Below are positions 22,305-25,647 of a DNA stretch of 25,647 bases, one piece after another. Each line of letters begins with the position of its first letter. Positions within the stretch are counted from its first letter, which is position 1. Origin of the DNA: CAZQAA01 sp964591255 (GTDB taxonomy: Bacteria; Desulfobacterota; DSM-4660; Desulfatiglandales; Desulfatiglandaceae); assembly GCA_964591255.1 (NCBI GenBank), contig CAZQAA010000074.1, positions 1-25,647 on the forward strand, in the 5' to 3' direction. A model generated the notes under the pieces. That model saw only the letters and a program-made list of their open reading frames with translations. It ran no database searches and had not been told where the DNA came from. A program made the position numbers and the translations under genes.

Positions 22305-23480
22305 ATGATATTCGATAAATGGAGAGTGAATCACAGAAAAGGCTTGATGATCCTTATCAGCCTGTTTTTTATATGTATTGCCGGCCTTGTATTTTCAATT
22401 ATTTATTATTCCTTTTTCCATAAAACAAGCAAGACAATCCTTCCTGTGTATGAAGAGATTTATGCCTCTAAAACATCTTTTCAGGAGAAGATAAAAGAGA
22501 TCGATTATGCTATTTATGATGCGTTTTATAATAATGGTATTAGAGAGAAAGACGTATTTTTTCAGGATGTTGAGCCTAGACGAATCAACGGTTATGCTTG
22601 GGATTTTGCCGAACTTACTGTACGGTGCAGGGATGTTATGTCTGCTCAGAATGTTGTCGCATTACTCTTTCGAACATTATCAGATGTGGGGACGGGGGTT
22701 GATTTCCGTAAACAGGCAGTTGGCAAGAATGGGATTGTCTGCCATGTGTTTGTGAATGGTTATCATACCCACAGGATTTTTTTAAAGTCTGCTAATATAT
22801 ATGATTCCAAAACACATGTCCGGCCTAAACTAGCCATTATTATTGATGACTTGGGATACGATAAAGATATGGCATTTTCCTTTATGCAATTAGATATCCC
22901 GATTACATTTTCTGTGTTTCCTGTTGCTCCTTATACAGATGATATCGTTAAAATGGCGAATGAAGCGGGAAGAGAGATCTTGTTACATCTGCCTATGGAA
23001 CCAAAAAACTATCCATTCATCAATCCTGGCCCGGGCACGTTATTTTTGTCCATGAGTGCAGATCAGATCAGAGGCACGCTGGCTCAGGATTTGGGGAGAG
23101 TACCATTGGCCTGTGGGGTAAATAATCATATGGGATCTTCTTTTACAGAGAGCAGGTCGAAAATGATTGTAGTATTAAAGGAGTTGAAAAGAAGACACCT
23201 TTTCTATATTGATAGCCGAACCACCAGTGGGACAGTTGGATTTAAATTGGCGGAGGAAATAGGCTTGCCGGCAGCAGAGAGAAACGTATTCCTTGATAAT
23301 GAACTGGATTTTAAGGCAATCCGGATACAGATGGAACGGCTTTTGAGTTTGGCAAGACACAAGGGGAGTGCTATAGGTATCGCTCATCCTTATAAAGAGA
23401 CTTTAGAGGTTCTGAAAGAATATCAGCCGAGTATAAAGACAGAATTTAAAGCAGTATGTGCTTCTGATATGGTAAGTTGA
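22305..23480 (+). CDS. Divergent polysaccharide deacetylase family protein
   Basis: A 391-residue membrane-anchored protein. One N-terminal membrane span (about 14-36) leads to a helical linker and then a divergent polysaccharide deacetylase domain (about 173-385). Diagnostic motifs: PKLAIIIDDLGYD with D181-D182, LLHLPMEP with H228, NNHMGSSFT with H275, YIDSRTTSGT with D303, and IGIAHPYKET with H361. The metal-ligand pattern is kept, so it may deacetylate a periplasmic glycan, possibly peptidoglycan, but the family's activity is poorly defined. ATG 22305 lacks a clear ribosome site. It follows ctpA by 62 nt and precedes the aminotransferase by 36 nt on the same strand, probably one envelope-related operon. 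Confidence 0.88.
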   Translation: MIFDKWRVNHRKGLMILISLFFICIAGLVFSIIYYSFFHKTSKTILPVYEEIYASKTSFQEKIKEIDYAIYDAFYNNGIREKDVFFQDVEPRRINGYAWDFAELTVRCRDVMSAQNVVALLFRTLSDVGTGVDFRKQAVGKNGIVCHVFVNGYHTHRIFLKSANIYDSKTHVRPKLAIIIDDLGYDKDMAFSFMQLDIPITFSVFPVAPYTDDIVKMANEAGREILLHLPMEPKNYPFINPGPGTLFLSMSADQIRGTLAQDLGRVPLACGVNNHMGSSFTESRSKMIVVLKELKRRHLFYIDSRTTSGTVGFKLAEEIGLPAAERNVFLDNELDFKAIRIQMERLLSLARHKGSAIGIAHPYKETLEVLKEYQPSIKTEFKAVCASDMVS

Positions 23481-23516
23481 ATAACTTGTATTAATTAGTG
23501 AATTGGAGGTCTGAAA

Positions 23517-24674
23517 TTGGAAGTCCCATTATTGGACTTAAAAAAGCAATATGAGAGTATTCGAGAAGAGGTGATGTTAGCGGTCAAAGATGTCTTTGAT
23601 TCACAAAGATTCATCCTTGGCCCTGAGGTTGATGCCCTTGAAAGACAGATAGCTGATTATTGCCAATGTGAATATGCTGTTGGTGTGTCATCGGGTACAG
23701 ATGCCCTCCTGATTTCTTTAATGGCATCTGGAGTCGGTTTTGGGGATTTGGTGATTACAACCCCTTATACGTTTTTTGCCACTGCCGGGGCAATCGCAAG
23801 AATAGGTGCCAGGCCGGTTTTTGTGGATATTGACTCGGAATCCTATAATATGGACCCGGCGAATCTTGAAGTTGTACTGGAATCTATGAATGAAGAAGAG
23901 AAGTCTAAATTGAAGGCTGTTATTCCTGTTCACCTGTTTGGCCAATGTGTTGCTATGGAACCTATCTTAGAGGTGATTAAGCCGTATGGCTTGACAGTTA
24001 TTGAGGATGCAGCCCAGGCCATTGGAGCCGAATATGCGTTTAAGGATGGTTCGATAAAAAAAGCAGGTTCTATGGGACAATTTGGCTGTTTTTCTTTTTT
24101 CCCATCAAAGAATTTAGGCGCGTTTGGTGACGGAGGCATGGTAACCACTAATGAAAAACATATTTATGAGCGGCTAAAAATATTGCGTGTTCATGGAGCC
24201 GAGCCCAAATATTACCATAGTGTCATTGGAGGAAATTTCAGGCTGGATTCCCTCCAGGCTGCCGTGTTAGCTGTTAAGCTTAAACATCTTGATAAATGGA
24301 CGACAAAAAGGATAGATAACGCTCGCTGTTATAGAAAATTATTTAAAGAGGCCGGCATAGATCAGGTTGCTTTGCCGCAACAGATTGAAAGAAGGCATAT
24401 ATATAACCAGTTTGTAATCAGCATCAAGGACAAAAGAGATCAACTTAAAGCATTTCTTCATGAGCAGGGGATTGGCTGCGAGGTGTATTATCCTGTCCCT
24501 CTTCATATGCAGCGTTGTTTCGAATATCTTGGATATAGATCCAATGATTTTCCTGAAAGCCTGAAGGCTGCCAAGAGCTCATTGGCCTTGCCTGTCTATC
24601 CGGAACTTACATTTCAGCAGATGGAGTATGTAGTGGATATGATAAGGGAATTTGTAAATTCTTTTCTGAAATGA
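23517..24674 (+). CDS. DegT/DnrJ/EryC1/StrS family sugar aminotransferase
   Basis: A 385-residue PLP enzyme that transfers an amino group to a nucleotide-linked keto-sugar. Motifs: N-terminal VPLLDLKKQYESI, phosphate/PLP contact SSGTDAL (58-64), EDAAQA (163-168, Asp contacts the PLP ring), and the Schiff-base lysine K198 in SFFPSKNLGAFGDGGM (193-208). The C-terminal part carries the usual HIYNQFVI and YPVPLH motifs. Start is TTG 23517 with GGAGG 7 nt upstream, better placed than any ATG. The product probably feeds a surface polysaccharide; the exact sugar cannot be told. It is the last gene before the rRNA leader and may share a transcript with the deacetylase. Confidence 0.92.
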   Translation: MEVPLLDLKKQYESIREEVMLAVKDVFDSQRFILGPEVDALERQIADYCQCEYAVGVSSGTDALLISLMASGVGFGDLVITTPYTFFATAGAIARIGARPVFVDIDSESYNMDPANLEVVLESMNEEEKSKLKAVIPVHLFGQCVAMEPILEVIKPYGLTVIEDAAQAIGAEYAFKDGSIKKAGSMGQFGCFSFFPSKNLGAFGDGGMVTTNEKHIYERLKILRVHGAEPKYYHSVIGGNFRLDSLQAAVLAVKLKHLDKWTTKRIDNARCYRKLFKEAGIDQVALPQQIERRHIYNQFVISIKDKRDQLKAFLHEQGIGCEVYYPVPLHMQRCFEYLGYRSNDFPESLKAAKSSLALPVYPELTFQQMEYVVDMIREFVNSFLK

Positions 24675-24704
24675 TTTTTATTTTATAAAATAAGAAATAT
24701 TTTC

Positions 24705-24733
24705 TTGACATTTAGTGTGGTCATGGCTTAAAA
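24705..24733 (+). promoter_or_regulatory. Candidate rRNA promoter P1
   Basis: Consensus -35 TTGACA (24705-24710) followed after 17 nt by TTAAAA (24728-24733), or after 18 nt by TAAAAA. An AT-rich stretch precedes it (24671-24700), as for an UP element. It lies about 180 nt before the 16S start. The -10 box overlaps a terminator-like hairpin. Confidence 0.5.
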
Positions 24734-24742
24734 AGCCTTTTT
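24725..24742 (+). terminator. Weak terminator-like hairpin after the aminotransferase gene
   Basis: GGCTT-AAA-AAGCC followed by TTTTT. The 5-bp stem is short, but the U-run is immediate. It lies 51 nt after the DegT-family stop codon and could end that transcript. It overlaps the -10 region of the candidate P1 promoter, so only one reading may be functional. Confidence 0.4.
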
Positions 24743-24782
24743 CTCAGGTATTCATATATACATGAAAATCAAAATAAATATC

Positions 24783-24811
24783 TTGACTTTTGGCATTTAA
24801 AGTCTTAACTT
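24783..24811 (+). promoter_or_regulatory. Candidate rRNA promoter P2
   Basis: TTGACT (24783-24788) and TAACTT (24806-24811) with a 17-nt spacer, about 100 nt before the 16S start. The -10 box is poor, so this is weaker than P1; tandem promoters are usual for rRNA operons. Confidence 0.35.
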
Positions 24812-24825
24812 TGGAATCGAAGTGT

Positions 24826-24838
24826 TGCTCTTTGAAAA
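24826..24838 (+). promoter_or_regulatory. rRNA leader boxA antitermination element
   Basis: TGCTCTTTGAAAA matches the boxA element (E. coli TGCTCTTTAACA) that recruits the NusB/NusE antitermination complex in rRNA leaders. It lies about 75 nt before the 16S start, in the expected place. Confidence 0.7.
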
Positions 24839-24912
24839 CTAAATAGTGAGCCCGTTTTAGGCCCTTTAAAATGATTAGTAATAATGAAGACTTTATGTCT
24901 TCTACTTCAGTT

Positions 24913-25647
<735 letters not shown>

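Overview
The window is a stretch of bacterial chromosome, moderately AT-rich, ending in the first half of a 16S rRNA gene. The 16S signature stretches, the DUF3786 protein, the NtrC-type two-component system, the AMIN/STN protein and the CtpA / divergent polysaccharide deacetylase pair all fit an anaerobic deltaproteobacterium (Desulfobacterota sensu lato). I would not go below phylum. No insertion sequence, prophage or CRISPR array was seen; apart from one lone 58-residue excisionase-type HTH protein this reads as core chromosome.

Layout. 1-509 (-): the 5' part of a glycosyltransferase-like gene, cut by the window edge. 809-1681 (+): radC and tRNA-Leu(UAG). 1691-5078 (-): a three-gene set of an unknown multi-pass membrane protein, htpX, and a Ste24-type M48 protease. 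5207-7826 (+): rnc, an Elp3-like radical SAM gene and era, overlapping or nearly so. 7827-8142: a gene-free stretch that holds the most interesting item (below). 8143-11000 (-): a sensor kinase and a sigma-54-dependent response regulator. 11155-15696: an uncharacterised radical SAM protein (+), a divergent PurD-like ATP-grasp ligase (-), a MEMO/AmmeMemoRadiSam-B protein (+) and a crotonase (+). 15710-18757: exported SNase-type nuclease (-), small HTH protein (+), DUF1343/NamZ-type protein (-), DUF3786 protein (+). 18907-20570 (-): AMIN+STN protein without a secretin domain, and an MBL-fold hydrolase. 20899-24674 (+): CtpA-type protease, divergent polysaccharide deacetylase, DegT/DnrJ aminotransferase. 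24675-25647 (+): rRNA leader (promoters, boxA) and partial 16S.

Main discovery candidate. Directly downstream of the NtrC-family regulator, on the same strand, lies a complete sigma-54 transcription unit with no ORF: two copies, in inverted orientation, of a 16-bp palindrome (8125-8140, 8048-8063), a perfect IHF-consensus match (7977-7989), a near-perfect -24/-12 promoter (7948-7933) and, about 30 nt after the predicted start, an intrinsic terminator hairpin (7891-7853). The hairpin is continuous only when read as minus-strand RNA (two G.U pairs replace mismatches present on the other strand). The predicted product is a ~71-nt small RNA carrying the anti-Shine-Dalgarno stretch UUUCCUCCU in its single-stranded part. 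The arrangement resembles cbrB-crcZ in Pseudomonas and LuxO-Qrr in Vibrio, but in a different lineage. All of this is read from sequence; transcription is not shown.

Other points of interest: the radical SAM / PurD-like / MEMO neighbourhood; rnc-radical SAM-era as a ribosome-maturation operon; the DUF1343 protein with no signal peptide, a PQHG motif and a perfect 12-bp palindrome before its start; tandem 15-bp repeats on the promoter of the small HTH gene.
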